Counted from the stretch's first letter, positions 41,255-50,000 are shown. The stretch is DNA of 64,000 bases from Blastococcus sp. TF02A-26 (GCF_003319125.1 NZ_QOHG01000010.1:62001-126000), one strand, 5' to 3'. The notes: generated by a model not told the origin, from the letters alone. A program made the numbers and translations.

Positions 41255-42078
41255 GTCGCGGCGAGCGGGGCCCGCCGGTCGCGGAGCCGCCGCGCGCCGA
41301 GCAGGACCGCCGCGCCGACGGCGGCCAGCAGCGCCAGGCCGGCGAGGACGTCGAGCAGGTAGTGGTTCCCGGTGGCCATGACCGCCATGAACGTCACGAG
41401 CGGGTACAGCACCGCCAGCACCCGCACCCACGTCCGGCGGACCAGGACGAACACGACGATGCCGCACCAGGCAGCCCAGGCGCAGTGCAGCGAGGGCATC
41501 GCGGCGAACTGGTTGCTGATCGCGTTGCTGGCCGGGGCGCCGGAGGTGGGCCACCACCCCCAGGAGGAGGTCTGCCGCATGACGTCGGCGAAGCCCTCCC
41601 CCGACACGAGCCGCGGCGGGGCGGTCGGCATCAGGTAGAAGCCGACGAGAGCGAGGAAGGTGGTCGCCATCCAGATGGTGCTGGCCACCCGGTAGGCCGC
41701 CCGGCGCCGGCGGTAGAGCCAGATGAGGACCGCGCCGGTCAGGTAGAGGTGCCAGGACGCGTAGTGCAGCGCCATGACGGCCGCGAAGAGGTCCGAGCGC
41801 TGGGCCCAGTCGTTGAGCGGCCGCTCCCACGCCAGGAACGTGGCGTCCTCGATGCGGAGGATGGCCTCGGCGTTGGCGTAGGCCTGCGCGTGCACCTCGC
41901 CGACCCCGTTGCGGATGTGCGAGTAGAACTTGTAGAGCCCGTACAGGAGCACGAACTCGAACCACCAGGGCAGTCCGGCGGGGCGGCGGAGCAGCCGCGC
42001 GCGGCGCTCGGGAGGGGCGGCCGGAGCGAGCTCGTCGAAGGCGGCCCGGGTGCCGCTGACGGCCACTGTGTCGGTCAC
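41251..42078 (-). CDS. PAP2 superfamily membrane phosphatase, copy 1
   Basis: Phosphatidic acid phosphatase-like or inositol-phosphoceramide synthase-like enzyme, 275 residues with about six helices. The catalytic signatures are FAAMPSLHCAWAAW near residue 190 (motif 2) and TGNHYLLDVLAG near 238 (motif 3), both with their histidines. The linker SGAPASNAISNQ is shared with the neighbour. GTG 42078 is preferred to the GTG at 42084 because GAGGAGGA then has normal 6-7 nt spacing, as at the paralogous gene. Strong similarity to the 42216-43046 gene along the full length shows a tandem duplication. Likely substrate is a lipid phosphate or polyprenyl phosphate. Confidence 0.88.
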   Translation of the reverse strand: MTDTVAVSGTRAAFDELAPAAPPERRARLLRRPAGLPWWFEFVLLYGLYKFYSHIRNGVGEVHAQAYANAEAILRIEDATFLAWERPLNDWAQRSDLFAAVMALHYASWHLYLTGAVLIWLYRRRRAAYRVASTIWMATTFLALVGFYLMPTAPPRLVSGEGFADVMRQTSSWGWWPTSGAPASNAISNQFAAMPSLHCAWAAWCGIVVFVLVRRTWVRVLAVLYPLVTFMAVMATGNHYLLDVLAGLALLAAVGAAVLLGARRLRDRRAPLAAT

Positions 42079-42215
42079 GCCCACTCCTCCTCGCCTCGCC
42101 GTCGCTCACTCCCGGTATCGGCCGCCGGGACGACGTCCGTGACCGCGGGAGCCGCGAACGGCCACCCTAGCGAGACCGGCAGGTCGGTGGCCTGCGCGTT
42201 TCTCCCTCAAGGAGA

Positions 42216-43046
42216 TCAGACGGGCAGGGCCGGAGCCCGGCGGTCCTGCAACTGCCGGGCGCCCAGCAGCACCGCGCCGCCGACGACGACGATCAGTCCG
42301 ACGCCGGCGACGACGTCGAGCAGGAAGTGGTTGCCCGAGCCCATGACGACGAAGAAGGTGCTCAGCGGGTAGAGCACGCCGAGCACGCGGACCCACGTGC
42401 GGCGGACCATCACGAACAGCACGACGCCGCACCACAGCGCCCACGCGCAGTGCAGGGAGGGCATCGCGGCGAACTGGTTGCTGATCGCGTCGCTGGCCGG
42501 CGCGCCGGAGGCCGGCCACCAGCCCCAGCCCGCGGTCTGGCTCATGACGTCCACGAAGCCCTCGCCGGTCATGAGCCGCGGCGGGGCGGTGGGCATCAGG
42601 TAGAAGCCGAGCAGGGCCACGGCCGTGGAGGCCATGAGGGTCGCGCTGACCACCCGGTACTGGTCGCGCCGGCGGCGGTACAGCCAGACGAGGACCGCGG
42701 GCGTCACCAGGAAGTGCAGCGTGGCGTAGTGGAGGGCGACCACCGCCGCGAGCGTCGCCGAGCCCTGGACCCAGTCGTTGAGCCCGCGCTCCCAGGCGAT
42801 GTCCCAGGCGTCCTCGAACCGCAGGATCGTGAACGCGTTGTCGAAGGCGATCTCGCTGACGTCGCCGACGCCGTTGCGGACCAGGGAGTAGATGCCGTAG
42901 AGCGCACCCAGCAGCACGATCTCGCACCACCACGGCAGCCGCCCCGGACCACCCAGCCGGGGCCGGCAGGCCCGCGTCCCGAGCTCGGCCGCGCGGACGC
43001 GGCGCCCGGACACGAACGATCCACCGACGGCCACGGTGTCGGTCAC
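42216..43046 (-). CDS. PAP2 superfamily membrane phosphatase, copy 2
   Basis: Paralogue of the adjacent downstream gene, 276 residues. Motifs are FAAMPSLHCAWALW near 190 and SGNHFLLDVVAGVG near 240; APPRLMTGEGFVDV precedes them in both copies. The first residues MTDTVAVGG match the copy-1 start, which supports both starts, and GAGGAGG precedes the GTG. The N-terminal 35 residues and first helix are the most divergent parts. It is the first gene of a three-gene unit with copy 1 and the polytopic protein. The 131-bp gap before copy 1 shows a Shine-Dalgarno sequence but no clear promoter. Confidence 0.88.
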   Translation of the reverse strand: MTDTVAVGGSFVSGRRVRAAELGTRACRPRLGGPGRLPWWCEIVLLGALYGIYSLVRNGVGDVSEIAFDNAFTILRFEDAWDIAWERGLNDWVQGSATLAAVVALHYATLHFLVTPAVLVWLYRRRRDQYRVVSATLMASTAVALLGFYLMPTAPPRLMTGEGFVDVMSQTAGWGWWPASGAPASDAISNQFAAMPSLHCAWALWCGVVLFVMVRRTWVRVLGVLYPLSTFFVVMGSGNHFLLDVVAGVGLIVVVGGAVLLGARQLQDRRAPALPV

Positions 43047-43232
43047 GCGCCCTCCTCATCTCCCGGTCGTCCCGTCGATCTCCCCATCGGCCGATCCGGG
43101 GCGCTCCTTGACCGAGCCCGACCCGATGGAGGGCCGACCCCCCGACGCGCGTGCCTCTCGCGGGCGGCAGGCGCGCCCGTCCCCCGACCGCCGCTCCCCC
43201 CGGTCCGCGGCGCAGCGAGGCTGCGGTCGGTC

Positions 43233-43262
43233 ACCCTACGCACCGATCCTCCGGACGGTGAA
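43233..43262 (-). promoter_or_regulatory. Probable promoter of the PAP2 operon
   Basis: On the minus strand TTCACC (43262-43257) and TAGGGT (43238-43233) are separated by 18 nt. The 43047-43412 gap (366 bp) is a divergent promoter region and contains no gene I can support. Confidence 0.4.
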
Positions 43263-43345
43263 CAGGTCTTTCCGTCCCGGCGTGCCGCCTCGTGTCACCC
43301 ACCGTGACCGATCGGCACCACGCGGCGAACCTCCCGCCCGACCTC

Positions 43346-43375
43346 TTGCGGCCTTCCGTCAGCGTCCGCTAACGT
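43346..43375 (+). promoter_or_regulatory. Probable promoter of the VOC/ArsR operon
   Basis: TTGCGG (43346-43351) and TAACGT (43370-43375) with an 18-nt spacer lie about 38 bp before the ATG at 43413. Confidence 0.45.
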
Positions 43376-43412
43376 TCGTCGGCACTGACACAGCGATCCT
43401 GAGGAGGCAGAC

Positions 43413-43769
43413 ATGGGTGCACCGGTGGCGTTCTTCGAGGTGAGCAGCCCCGACGCGGAGCGGGCTCAGCGCTTCTACGCCGAGCTGTTCGGCTGGTCGG
43501 TGGCGGCCGACCCGGAGATGGGCGGGTACGGCCTGGTGGACACGGCCGCGGGCGAGGCCGCGGTCGGCGGCGGCATCGGACCGGTCGAGGAGGGCGACAC
43601 GGCCGGCGTCCGCATCTACGTCCGCGTCGACGACCTCGAGGGGGCGCTGCAGCGGGCCGAGCAGCTGGGCGGGACCCGCCTGGTGCCGCCGACGGACCTG
43701 CCGGCCGGGTACGGCCGATTCGCGCTGTTCGCCGACCCCGACGGCAACACCGTCGGGCTCTGGGACTGA
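43413..43769 (+). CDS. VOC family (glyoxalase/bleomycin-resistance fold) protein
   Basis: Single-domain VOC protein of 118 residues with paired beta-alpha-beta-beta-beta units: VAFFEVSSPDAERAQRFYAELFGW near 5-28 and VRIYVRVDDLEGALQRAEQLGG near 66-88. It ends in ALFADPDGNTVGLWD. Related actinobacterial proteins are often paired with ArsR/SRPBCC genes. The specific substrate is not predictable. The ATG follows GAGGAGG. It is the first gene of a four-gene unit, separated from the ArsR gene by 2 bp. Confidence 0.88.
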   Translation: MGAPVAFFEVSSPDAERAQRFYAELFGWSVAADPEMGGYGLVDTAAGEAAVGGGIGPVEEGDTAGVRIYVRVDDLEGALQRAEQLGGTRLVPPTDLPAGYGRFALFADPDGNTVGLWD

Positions 43770-43771
43770 GC

Positions 43772-44152
43772 ATGCCCGCGGCGGCGGCCGGCGAGCCGCT
43801 CGACGAGACGATGCGCGCGCTCGCCGAGCCCCGACGCCGGGCGATCCTGCGGCTGGTGGCCACCGACGAGCTGGCCGCGGGCGAGATCGCGGCGGCCTTC
43901 GAGGTGACGCGGACGGCGGTCAGCCAGCACCTCACCGTCCTCAAGAACGCCGGGCTGCTCTCGGAACGGCGGGAGGGCACCCGGCGGCTGTACCGGGCCC
44001 GGCCGGAGGGTCTGGCCGAGCTCCGGGAGTTCCTGGACGGGATGTGGGCCTCGGCGTTGGATGACGCCCGGCGCCTGGTGGAGGCCGACCGCGCCGCCCG
44101 CGCCGCCCGAGCCGCCCGTGCCGCCGAGGACCGATCCGAGGAGGACCGATGA
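43772..44152 (+). CDS. ArsR family transcriptional regulator
   Basis: Winged helix repressor of 126 residues. The HTH is GEIAAAFEVTRTAVSQHLTVLKNAGLLSERREGTRRLY near residues 35-75, the SRPBCC-associated ArsR subgroup. No cysteine-based metal site is seen, so it is probably not a metal sensor. The C-terminal 25 residues are a charged repeat of RAA triplets. It overlaps the SRPBCC gene by 4 bp (ATGA), and is likely an autoregulator of this operon. Confidence 0.9.
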   Translation: MPAAAAGEPLDETMRALAEPRRRAILRLVATDELAAGEIAAAFEVTRTAVSQHLTVLKNAGLLSERREGTRRLYRARPEGLAELREFLDGMWASALDDARRLVEADRAARAARAARAAEDRSEEDR

Positions 44153-44679
44153 CCGCCGCCCCCGAGCCGGCCCGCGTGCTGCCGCTGCGCCGTCCGCCCA
44201 TCCGGCAGTCCACCGTGGTCGCCAGCGACCGGCGGCACACCTTCGAGGTCTTCGTCGCCACCATCGGCGCCTGGTGGCCGGTGGACCCGTTCTCCGCCGG
44301 CGGTGGGCGGGTCCGCGACGTGACGTTCGAGCAGCGGCCCGGTGGCCGGGTGTTCGAGACGTGGGACGACGGGAGCACCGTCGACTGGGGCACCGTGCGG
44401 TCGTGGGAGCCGCCGCACCGGTTCGCCATGAGCTGGCTGGTCACCGGGACGGCCACGGAGGTGGAGCTGACCTTCACCGAGCTGGGCGCCGCCCGCACGC
44501 TGGTGGCGGTCGAGCACCGCGGCTGGGAGGCGCTCAGCGACGCGGAGCTCTCCGCCGACTGCGCGCTGGCCGGCGGCTACACCTCCGGCTCGTTCAGCAC
44601 CGGGTGGGCGACCATCCTCGGCTCCTTCGCGGCCACCGTCGGTGCGCCGTCTCCCCCTCTCCCCGAGGAGCACCCGTGA
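44149..44679 (+). CDS. SRPBCC (AHSA1-like) domain protein
   Basis: Helix-grip fold protein of 176 residues of the START/Bet v1 superfamily with a hydrophobic ligand cavity. Typical segments are HTFEVFVATIGAWWPVDPFS near 30, GGRVFETWDDGSTVDWGTVRSWEPPHRFAMSW near 65-97, and the final long helix GYTSGSFSTGWATILGSFAA. Such proteins co-occur with ArsR regulators. The function is unknown, with lipid or small-ligand binding the usual proposal. It overlaps both neighbours by 4 bp. Confidence 0.88.
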   Translation: MTAAPEPARVLPLRRPPIRQSTVVASDRRHTFEVFVATIGAWWPVDPFSAGGGRVRDVTFEQRPGGRVFETWDDGSTVDWGTVRSWEPPHRFAMSWLVTGTATEVELTFTELGAARTLVAVEHRGWEALSDAELSADCALAGGYTSGSFSTGWATILGSFAATVGAPSPPLPEEHP

Positions 44680-44993
44680 GCGACAAGCACTACTTCCTCT
44701 ACAAGCTCGTCCCGCCCCGGCCGGACTTCGCCTTCACCATGACCCCGGCGGAGGCTGCGGTCATGCAGGAGCACGGCGACCACTGGGACGGGCTGCTGGC
44801 CGAGGGGACGGCGGTCGTGTTCGGCCCGGTGGCCGAGCCGACCGGGGCGTGGGGCCTCGGCGTCCTGGAGGTCGACGACCCGGCCGACGCCGAGCGGGTG
44901 CGGGAGACCGATCCGGCCGTCACCTCCGGGCTGCTCACCGCCGAGCTGCACCCGATGGTCGCCGGGTTCGCCCGCCCGTTCGTGGCCGGGTAG
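44676..44993 (+). CDS. YCII-related domain protein
   Basis: Small dimeric alpha/beta protein of 105 residues. It has the YCII pattern of an N-terminal YFLYKLVPPRPDFAF strand, MQEHGDHWDGLLAEGTAVVFGPVAEP and a closing VEV/DPADAERVRETDP segment. The conserved histidine pair (EHGDHW near 30) is present. GTG 44676 overlaps the SRPBCC stop and has GAGGAG upstream. The biochemical role of these stand-alone proteins is uncertain. It ends 10 bp before the convergent nnrD gene. Confidence 0.88.
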   Translation: MSDKHYFLYKLVPPRPDFAFTMTPAEAAVMQEHGDHWDGLLAEGTAVVFGPVAEPTGAWGLGVLEVDDPADAERVRETDPAVTSGLLTAELHPMVAGFARPFVAG

Positions 44994-45003
44994 CCGCCGG
45001 CGG

Positions 45004-45900
45004 TCAGATCTCGATCTCGGCCTGCACCCGCGGGATCTCCGCCGGCAGCTCGCGGGCGAGGAAGCCCAGGCCGCCGATCGCCGCGGCCAGCCGCTCCCCC
45101 GCCCGGCCGTGCAGGTGGGCGGCCCAGACGGCGGCCTGGTCGGGCTCGGCGCCCCGCGCCAGCAGCCCGGCGGTCACCCCCGCGCGGACGTCGCCGGAGC
45201 CGGAGACGCCCAGCCCGGCGCCGCCGCTCTCGTCGCGCCACAACCGGCCGTCCGGTGCGGCGATCCAGGACACCACGCCGCCGACGGCGACGGTGGCCTG
45301 CACCTTCTCCGCGAGCTCCAGGGCGGCGCCGGCGAGGTCGTCGTCGACCTCGTCCTGCTCGCGGTGCAGGGTGAGGGCGAGCTCGCTCGGGTTGGGGGTG
45401 AGCACGGCCCGGCCCTCCATGCGCCGCAGGCACTCGGGGTCGGCGGTCACGCTGGCGATGCCGAGGGCGTCGAGGACGACCGGGCACTCCAGGCGCGGCA
45501 GCAGCCGGTCGGTGAGCCGCTGGGCCTCCTCGACGTCCTTCATGTCGGGGCCGATGAGCACGGCCGACGCGCCCTCGGCCAGCTCCTGGAGGCGGTCCAC
45601 CCCGTCCGCGGCCAGGGCCCCGCTCGGCGTCTCGTCGAGACCGCGGACGAGTGCCTCGGGGAGGGCGACGGACAGGATGCTGGCGACGCTGGCCGCCGTC
45701 GCGACCTGGAGCTTGCCGACGCCGGCGCGCATCGCCGCCTCCGCGGCGAGGAGCACCGCGCCCGGGACCTCGGCGCTGCCCCCCACGATGAGGATCCGGC
45801 CGCGGGACTCCTTGCCGCCGGTCGGGGAGGGCAACCGCCAGCGGCGCAGGAGCTGCGGGGTGACCAGCTCGTGGTCGTGCTCGTGGGCGCGATCAGCCAC
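45004..45900 (-). CDS. nnrD: ADP-dependent (S)-NAD(P)H-hydrate dehydratase
   Basis: Repair enzyme that dehydrates S-NADHX and S-NADPHX back to NADH and NADPH using ADP. The ribokinase-like domain stands alone, 298 residues, without the NnrE epimerase domain often fused in front. Signatures are GRILIVGGSAEVPGAVLLAA near 35, LTPNPSELAL near 160, and the phosphate-binding GSGDVRAGVTAGLLARG near 233. The NAD(P)HX motif normally ends GSGDVLAG, so one residue differs (Val-Arg for Val-Leu). Its start overlaps the histidine phosphatase end by 8 bp. No nnrE gene is in the window. Confidence 0.88.
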   Translation of the reverse strand: MADRAHEHDHELVTPQLLRRWRLPSPTGGKESRGRILIVGGSAEVPGAVLLAAEAAMRAGVGKLQVATAASVASILSVALPEALVRGLDETPSGALAADGVDRLQELAEGASAVLIGPDMKDVEEAQRLTDRLLPRLECPVVLDALGIASVTADPECLRRMEGRAVLTPNPSELALTLHREQDEVDDDLAGAALELAEKVQATVAVGGVVSWIAAPDGRLWRDESGGAGLGVSGSGDVRAGVTAGLLARGAEPDQAAVWAAHLHGRAGERLAAAIGGLGFLARELPAEIPRVQAEIEI

Positions 45901-46651
45901 GGCCGACCCCCGGCTCTCCGGTCACGGGCTCCTCCTCGGTGACGGCCTCGTCGGCGCGGGTCAGGTGGCCGACGGCGTTGGCCTCGACGAGACGCAGCGC
46001 GCTGCCCTCGCCGGCCTCGTAGCGGGTCACCGAGCAGTTCGCGATCGGCTCCCGCCTGTCCAGGTCGAGCAGCTCCGGTTCGCCCAGCTCCTCGAGGACG
46101 TAGCGGAAGACCATGATCACCGCCTGGTGCGAGGTGAGCAGCAGCCGCTCGCCGGGGGCCTCCAGCTGGGCGCTCATGATGACGCTGCGCACCCGCAGGG
46201 CGACGTCGGCCCAGCTCTCGCCGCCGGGCGGCCGGTAGTAGAACTTCCCGAGCAGGTCTCGGCGCTGCGCCTCCTCGGGGTACTCGGCGCGGATCCCGGC
46301 GCCGGTCATGCCGTCGAAGGCGCCGAAGTCGCGCTCCCGGAGGCGCTCGTCGTAGCGGACGGGCAGATCGAGGCCGGCCGTCTCGACGGCGATGCGGAGG
46401 GTGTCCGCGGCACGGGTGAACGGAGAGCTGAGCAGGGCGGTGGGCCGCTGGTCGGCGGGGAGGTCGCGCAGCCAGGCACCGAGGGCCTCGGCCTGGCCCC
46501 GGCCGGTGTCCGACAGCGGGACGTCGGGGTCACGGACGTCGAGCTCCAGGCGTGCCGCGCCGGCCTCCCCCGCACGGGCGGCCGACACGTTCCCCTGGCT
46601 CTCGCCGTGCCGGACCAGCCACAACGCGCTGGGACCGGGGATCACGGGCAT
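45893..46651 (-). CDS. Histidine phosphatase family protein
   Basis: Phosphoglycerate mutase-like phosphatase of 252 residues. The catalytic RHGES motif is near residue 14, followed by LSDTGRGQAEALG near 46 and the second histidine in LLTSHQAVIMVF near 175. An acid residue is in the RERDFGAFDG segment near 107. It could act on a sugar phosphate, nucleotide or alpha-ribazole phosphate; sequence does not decide. TAGAGG (46663-46658) lies 6 nt before the ATG, a weak leaderless candidate. Overlap with nnrD suggests co-expression, but no common pathway is obvious. Confidence 0.85.
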   Translation of the reverse strand: MPVIPGPSALWLVRHGESQGNVSAARAGEAGAARLELDVRDPDVPLSDTGRGQAEALGAWLRDLPADQRPTALLSSPFTRAADTLRIAVETAGLDLPVRYDERLRERDFGAFDGMTGAGIRAEYPEEAQRRDLLGKFYYRPPGGESWADVALRVRSVIMSAQLEAPGERLLLTSHQAVIMVFRYVLEELGEPELLDLDRREPIANCSVTRYEAGEGSALRLVEANAVGHLTRADEAVTEEEPVTGEPGVGRG

Positions 46652-46714
46652 GCGGCGCCTCTAGCCGGTGCGGCCGGAGCGCAAACGGAGCGCCCTGCGG
46701 CGGGCGGTCCGCGC

Positions 46715-47605
46715 TCAGGCCGGCGCGGTCACCCCGAGTCGCCGGGGCGTCTCGTCGTCCATCCCGGCGAAGAAGCCACCGACGACGTCGAGCAGGTGGT
46801 CCAGCGACTCGGCGCGGTAGAGGACCGGCTGGAAGTGGGTGATGTCGTACTCGGCGGTGCCCATCTCGCGCAGGTCCAGCGGCCGGATCTCGGCGGAGCG
46901 GAACTGCTCGATCTCGCCGAACGACGACAGCAGGCCCGCGCCGTAGCAGCGCAGCTCACCGCGCTCGACGATCACGCCGAACTCGCAGGAGAACCAGAAG
47001 ACCTTGGCGAGGAAGCGCAGCGCCGCCTCGTCGGTCAGCCGGCGGGCGGCCTCGCCGGTGAGCCGGTGCAGCTCGGCGAACGGCGGTGCCGCCAGGGCCA
47101 CCCCGTGGCCGATCACCTCGTGCACGAGGTCGGGCTCCGGCGTGTACAGCGGCTGCGACGCGTGCCGGATGTACTGCGTGGAGTGGAAGGTCCGGTCGGC
47201 CAGCGCCCCGTAGAACTGCCGCAGCGGCACCAGCCCGGGCGCGGGGTCGAAGGTGAACCCGGTGCGGGCGCCCACGCGCTCGGAGACCTCGGTCAGCTGC
47301 GGGATGCGGTCGGTGGGCAGCGCGACGTCCTCCCACGCGTGCAGGTAGGCCGAGTGCGCCAGCCGCCGGTGCTTGGCGGTGAGCTCGCGGCAGACCGTGC
47401 GCCAGACCTCGTTCTCCTCGTCGGTGTACTCGACGGCCGGCACCGGCTCCCCCGGGCGCCAGTCCAGCGCGACGCGGGCGATGGCGCCGCGGCGGGCGAG
47501 GTACACGGGGTCCGCCACCCCGGGGTGGTTGGGGGCGAGGTGCACGGTCACCGTGCCGTCGCCGTGCTCCTCGACCGGCGAGTACAGCTGGGCCTCGTCG
47601 AACAT
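46715..47605 (-). CDS. phhA: Phenylalanine 4-monooxygenase
   Basis: Non-heme iron, tetrahydropterin-dependent hydroxylase converting phenylalanine to tyrosine, 296 residues, catalytic domain only as usual in bacteria. The iron ligands are visible: His162 and His167 in VHEVIGHG and Glu208 in FWFSCEFG. EYTDEENEVWRTV near 60 is also characteristic. It is the last gene of the aromatic amino acid degradation operon, 2 bp after the fumarylacetoacetase stop. No pterin-4a-carbinolamine dehydratase gene accompanies it here. The 63-bp gap after it holds no clear terminator. Confidence 0.93.
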   Translation of the reverse strand: MFDEAQLYSPVEEHGDGTVTVHLAPNHPGVADPVYLARRGAIARVALDWRPGEPVPAVEYTDEENEVWRTVCRELTAKHRRLAHSAYLHAWEDVALPTDRIPQLTEVSERVGARTGFTFDPAPGLVPLRQFYGALADRTFHSTQYIRHASQPLYTPEPDLVHEVIGHGVALAAPPFAELHRLTGEAARRLTDEAALRFLAKVFWFSCEFGVIVERGELRCYGAGLLSSFGEIEQFRSAEIRPLDLREMGTAEYDITHFQPVLYRAESLDHLLDVVGGFFAGMDDETPRRLGVTAPA

Positions 47606-47607
47606 GG

Positions 47608-48807
47608 TCACTCCTCCCGGATCGGATGGGCGACGACGCGTCCGGTGACCTCGCCGAGGGAGATCCGGCCGCCGTCGGTGCCGGGCGCGGTGGCGCTGAC
47701 GGTGACCTCGTCGCCGTCCTCCAGGAACGTGCGGGTGGTCCCGTCGGCGAGGGTCAGCGGCCGGGTGCCGCCCTCGGAGAGCTCGACGAGCGAGCCGCGC
47801 TGGTCGTGCCGCGGGCCGCTCACCGTGCCCGACGCGAAGAGGTCGCCGGTGCGCAGCGCGGCGCCGTTGGCCGTCAGGTGGGCCAGCTGCTGCGCCGGCG
47901 TCCAGTACATGTCGGCGAACGGCGGGCAGCTCACCAGCTGGCCGTTGAGCCGCAGCTCGAGAGTGAGGTCCAGTCCCCACGGGTGCTCGCGGTCGTCGAG
48001 GTAGGGCAGCAGCGTGACGTCCCGGGCCGGCGCGGGAACCCGCGCCGCCTCCAGTGCGGCCAGCGGCACGACCCACGGCGACACCGAGGTCAGGAACGAC
48101 TTGCCGAGGAACGGGCCGAGCGGCGCGTACTCCCACGCCTGGACGTCCCGCGCCGACCAGTCGTTCACGACGCAGACGCCGAAGACGTGCTCGGCCAGGT
48201 CGCCGAGCGGCACCGGCGTCCCCAGCTCGGACGGCGTGCCGACGACGAAGCCGATCTCGGCCTCGACGTCCAGCCGCTCGGTCGGGCCGAAGGTCGGCGG
48301 GGTCCCGGGACGCTGGCCGGCCGGACGGACGACGGGGGTGCCGGAGACCCGGACCGTGCCGGCACGGCCGTGGTAGCCGACCGGCAGGTGCTCCCAGTTC
48401 GGCAGCAGCGGCGGGGAGCCGGGCCGCAGGATCCGGCCGAGGTTCTCCGCGTGGTGCCGGGAGCTGTAGAAGTCGACGTAGTCGGCCACCTCGACCGGCA
48501 GGTGCATCGTGACGCCGTCCCGGGGCAGGAGGTGCGGCTCGACCCGCGCCCGGTACCGGTCGTCGGTGAGCCACTCGGTGAGCTGTGCGCGCAGCTCCCG
48601 CCACGCCGCCGGACCGCGGGCCAGGAAGGCGTTGAGCGACCCGGTGGCATGGACGTCGTCCCCGGTGGCGGCGGCCAGGTCCAGGACGTCGTCGCCGACC
48701 GCGATGCCGGTGCGGGGCGGGGTGCCGGGGGTGGAGAAGACGCCGTACGGCAGGTTCGCCAGGCCGAAGCCGGTGCCGGCGGGCAGCTCGAGCCAGGTGT
48801 TCCTCAC
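47608..48807 (-). CDS. fahA: Fumarylacetoacetase
   Basis: Hydrolyses fumarylacetoacetate to fumarate and acetoacetate, last step of the homogentisate pathway. It has 399 residues. Motifs: VEVADYVDFYSSRHHAENLG near residues 115-135, YHGRAGTVRVSGTPVVRP near 155, the metal glutamates in VEAEIGFVVG near 193, and VVNDWSARDVQAWEY near 223. SFADMYWTPAQQLAHLT-type segment (here CPPFADMYWTPAQQ) is near 320. GTG 48807 overlaps the homogentisate dioxygenase stop by 4 bp and matches the usual N-terminus; longer frames run into that gene. Confidence 0.93.
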   Translation of the reverse strand: MRNTWLELPAGTGFGLANLPYGVFSTPGTPPRTGIAVGDDVLDLAAATGDDVHATGSLNAFLARGPAAWRELRAQLTEWLTDDRYRARVEPHLLPRDGVTMHLPVEVADYVDFYSSRHHAENLGRILRPGSPPLLPNWEHLPVGYHGRAGTVRVSGTPVVRPAGQRPGTPPTFGPTERLDVEAEIGFVVGTPSELGTPVPLGDLAEHVFGVCVVNDWSARDVQAWEYAPLGPFLGKSFLTSVSPWVVPLAALEAARVPAPARDVTLLPYLDDREHPWGLDLTLELRLNGQLVSCPPFADMYWTPAQQLAHLTANGAALRTGDLFASGTVSGPRHDQRGSLVELSEGGTRPLTLADGTTRTFLEDGDEVTVSATAPGTDGGRISLGEVTGRVVAHPIREE

Positions 48808-50000
48808 GGTCGCCGGCCCATGGACCAGCTCCACGCGTACCGGCCGTCGTCGGTGGCGGTGGCGCCCTCGCCCAGCTCCAGCGGCCGGAAGGTGTCGATC
48901 ATGACCGCGAGCTCGTCGAAGCGCTCGGCGCCCAGCGCGCCCTCGACGGCGCCCGGCTGCGGCCCGTGGGTGTGCCCGCCCGGGTGCAGCGACACCGAGC
49001 CGCGACCGATGCCCGACCCCTTGCGCGCCTCGTAGTCGCCGTCGACGTAGAACATGACCTCGTCGCTGTCGACGTTCGAGTGGTAGTAGGGCACCGGGAC
49101 GGCCAGCGGGTGGTAGTCGACCTTGCGCGGGACGAACGCGCAGATCACGAAGCCGGCGCCCTCGAATACCTGGTGCACCGGCGGCGGCTGGTGGACCCGG
49201 CCGGTGATCGGCTCGAAGTCGGCGACGTCGAACGCGTAGGGGTACAGGCAGCCGTCCCACCCGACGACGTCGAAGGGGTGCTCGGGGACGACGTGCACGG
49301 TGCCCGCCGGCCCGGCGGGACCGCGGTGCCGCACGTACACCTCGACGTCGGCGCCCTCGGCGAGCAGCGGCTCGGCCGGGGCGCGCAGGTCGCGCTCGCA
49401 GTAGGGCGCGGTCTCGAGGAACTGCCCGTAGCGGGACAGGTACCGCTTCGGCGGCGCGATGTGCGCGCTCGACTCGATCACGTAGGTGCGCAGCGACTCC
49501 TCGCCGGTGGGCACCCAGCGGTGGGTCGTGCCGCGCGGGACGACGACGAAGTCCCCCTGCCCGACCTCCAGCGCACCGAACGACGTCTCCAGGGTCGCCG
49601 TCCCGCGCTCGACGAAGACGCACTCGTCGCCGATGGCGTTGCGGTAGTACGGGCTGCTCAGCGAGCTGACGGCGTAGGAGATGCGGACGTCGGGATTGCC
49701 CAGCACCAGCCGCCGGCCGGTCACGGCGTCCACCGCCTTGTGCTCCTCGCCGGGGAAGAGGTCGTGCAGCTTCAGGTGCCGCGGCAGCAGGGGCGTGTTC
49801 GGGGTGAGCGACTGGTCGGGCAGCTCCCACGGGCGGGCGTCGACCAGCGCCGAGGGCAGGCCGCGGTGGTAGAGCAGCGACGAGTCCGAGGAGAAGCCCT
49901 CCTCCCCCACGAGCTCCTCGGAGTACAGCCCGCCGTCGGGACGCCGGAACTGGGTGTGCCGCTTGGGCGGGACCTCCCCCACCCGCCGGTAGAAGGCCAT
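48804..50000 (-). CDS. hmgA: Homogentisate 1,2-dioxygenase
   Basis: Cupin-fold iron dioxygenase opening the homogentisate ring to maleylacetoacetate, 398 residues, shorter than the about 440-residue proteobacterial and human enzymes, typical of the actinobacterial form. Visible are FVVVPRGTTHRW near 150, DVVGWDGCLYPYAFDVADFEPI near 250, YYHSNVDSDEVMFY near 310 with iron ligands, and LHPGGHTHGPQPG near 345. ATG 50000 lies 10 bp after the HPPD stop. It overlaps fahA by 4 bp. Confidence 0.93.
   Translation of the reverse strand: MAFYRRVGEVPPKRHTQFRRPDGGLYSEELVGEEGFSSDSSLLYHRGLPSALVDARPWELPDQSLTPNTPLLPRHLKLHDLFPGEEHKAVDAVTGRRLVLGNPDVRISYAVSSLSSPYYRNAIGDECVFVERGTATLETSFGALEVGQGDFVVVPRGTTHRWVPTGEESLRTYVIESSAHIAPPKRYLSRYGQFLETAPYCERDLRAPAEPLLAEGADVEVYVRHRGPAGPAGTVHVVPEHPFDVVGWDGCLYPYAFDVADFEPITGRVHQPPPVHQVFEGAGFVICAFVPRKVDYHPLAVPVPYYHSNVDSDEVMFYVDGDYEARKGSGIGRGSVSLHPGGHTHGPQPGAVEGALGAERFDELAVMIDTFRPLELGEGATATDDGRYAWSWSMGRRP

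Noticed and set aside
43047-43412. Short coding frames in the 366-bp divergent gap
   Set aside because: Frames there lack domains and ribosome sites. The stretch instead contains two outward-facing promoters.
44642-48004. Very long plus-strand open frame across the YCII, nnrD, phosphatase and phhA region
   Set aside because: It runs over five well-supported genes, has low-complexity composition and no start signal.
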